From Leifsonia tongyongensis (GTDB taxonomy: Bacteria > Actinomycetota > Actinomycetes > Actinomycetales > Microbacteriaceae), in contig NZ_JAAGWY010000003.1 in assembly GCF_010686705.1 (NCBI RefSeq), forward strand, positions 62,001-126,000: 64,000 bases of DNA, read 5' to 3'. A program made the position numbers and the translations under genes. Shown one piece after another: positions 63,463-64,000 of the stretch. The number at the start of each line of letters is the position of its first letter. The first letter of the stretch is position 1. The notes under the pieces are model-generated. The model worked only from the letters and a program-made list of their open reading frames with translations, ran no database searches and was not told the origin of the DNA.

Positions 63463-64000
63463 CGGGCCCGCTCGCGCGCTTCCCGGCCAGAACCAGCCGA
63501 GGAACCCGATCAGCCGGGCCCGGTTCGAGCGGATCGCCGGTCGCAGTGTCTCGGCATTCGGGCTCGTGTTCGGGCTTCAGACCTTTCCGGTCGCGATTGC
63601 GCAACTCCCTGCACTGAAGGCGCCGTGGGGGATGGTCGGCGTCGTCGTCGTCTTCGGTCTGCTCGCGATCATCCCGATCCTCGCGATCGCGCAGGTCTAC
63701 GTGCGGACGGCGATGGGCACCTTCGCCGTCGTGTACCTGATCAGCGTGGTGACCTGGCCCCTTCTGGCTGTGAACCCCGATGCCATCGGTCAGAAGCCGT
63801 GGGTCTGGTTCCTCTGCACCGTGGCTACGGCGTACGCGGCGGTCGCGTTTCCGTTGTGGCTTGCCGCGGCATACACCTTCATCACGCCGATCGCCTACGG
63901 GATCATCCGCGCGCTGCCTTCCGGCGGCGGTGTCGGTGCCGAGATCGCCGGTCTCGACTCGGTCTACGCCATCATCCTGGGTGGCGTGATCCTCGTGATC
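63449..64000 (+). CDS. Membrane sensor (probable histidine kinase), cut by window end
   Basis: 184 codons are present and the frame is open at the last base. After a polar N-terminus (MSATNGPARALPGQ, RARFERIAGRS) there are about five hydrophobic segments (about 33-50, 61-80, 88-105, 118-140, 140-155), then a further one starting near 172. The catalytic kinase part would follow outside the window. The kinase call rests on the 14-nt overlap with the response regulator gene; the visible part alone shows only a multi-pass membrane protein. ATG 63449 is chosen for that overlap. Confidence 0.65.
   Translation, partial: MSATNGPARALPGQNQPRNPISRARFERIAGRSVSAFGLVFGLQTFPVAIAQLPALKAPWGMVGVVVVFGLLAIIPILAIAQVYVRTAMGTFAVVYLISVVTWPLLAVNPDAIGQKPWVWFLCTVATAYAAVAFPLWLAAAYTFITPIAYGIIRALPSGGGVGAEIAGLDSVYAIILGGVILVI

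Overview
The window is a gene-dense, high-GC stretch of an actinobacterial chromosome. Protein content points to Microbacteriaceae (Leifsonia-like); this is inferred from gene types and order, as no rRNA gene is present. Supporting signs are a GTP-dependent PEP carboxykinase, a RamB-type regulator, an LpdA-type flavoprotein lacking the redox disulfide, an AccA3-type biotin-carboxylase/BCCP fusion, and many start codons sitting 6-8 nt after a TANNNT -10 box, i.e. probable leaderless mRNAs. No tRNA, rRNA, CRISPR, prophage or recognisable transposase gene was seen.

1-8.1 kb: an aromatic-acid locus. An IclR regulator is divergent from hpaC-hpaB (two-component 4-hydroxyphenylacetate 3-monooxygenase), followed by a succinate-semialdehyde-type dehydrogenase, a thiolase and an SDR dehydrogenase; an FAH-RraA fusion enzyme lies on the other strand at the window edge. 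8.1-11.6 kb: a RamB-like regulator divergent from pckG across a composite palindrome. 11.7-17.1 kb: an ABC exporter with an unusual ATPase-domain insertion, a GAP/LysE-like membrane protein, and a three-gene DrrAB-like ABC exporter. 17.2-18.3 kb: an ArsR-SRPBCC-monooxygenase operon.

18.5-22.2 kb: the riboflavin operon ribD-ribE-ribBA-ribH behind an FMN riboswitch. 22.2-27.6 kb: glycerol catabolism (SorC-type regulator, glpD, glpF, glpK) with two copies of one operator. 27.7-34 kb: trpS-GNAT-HAD, xthA, a YihY membrane protein and PTS enzyme I. 34.1-37.6 kb: sdhCDAB. 37.8-41.4 kb: corA, a mannosyltransferase-like glycosyltransferase and manC.

41.5-56.1 kb: a large nucleoside uptake and salvage region: BMP lipoprotein plus ABC ATPase and two permeases, cdd, deoA, a short S-adenosylhomocysteinase-like enzyme with its own IclR regulator, add, orphan PTS EIIA and EIIB proteins, a phosphopentomutase-like mutase and pnp. 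56.2-64 kb: lpdA, an orphan nuclease-like gene between two inverted hairpin repeats, the acyl-CoA carboxylase alpha chain, maf, a TrmA/RumA-type methyltransferase, and a LuxR-type response regulator followed by the start of its probable sensor kinase.

From recall, the sdh/cdd-deoA-add/pgm-pnp/lpdA/accA3/maf gene set is also clustered in Mycobacterium tuberculosis, so this is probably an old actinobacterial neighbourhood. The less expected parts are the two orphan DUF559-type nuclease genes, the SAH-hydrolase-like/IclR pair, the PTS EIIA/EIIB pair without a permease, and a set of long hairpins, several of which carry the stop codon of a gene. The best candidate for something undescribed is the 1.17-kb unit at 57716-58888: one nuclease-like gene enclosed by inverted copies of a ~107-bp hairpin element.
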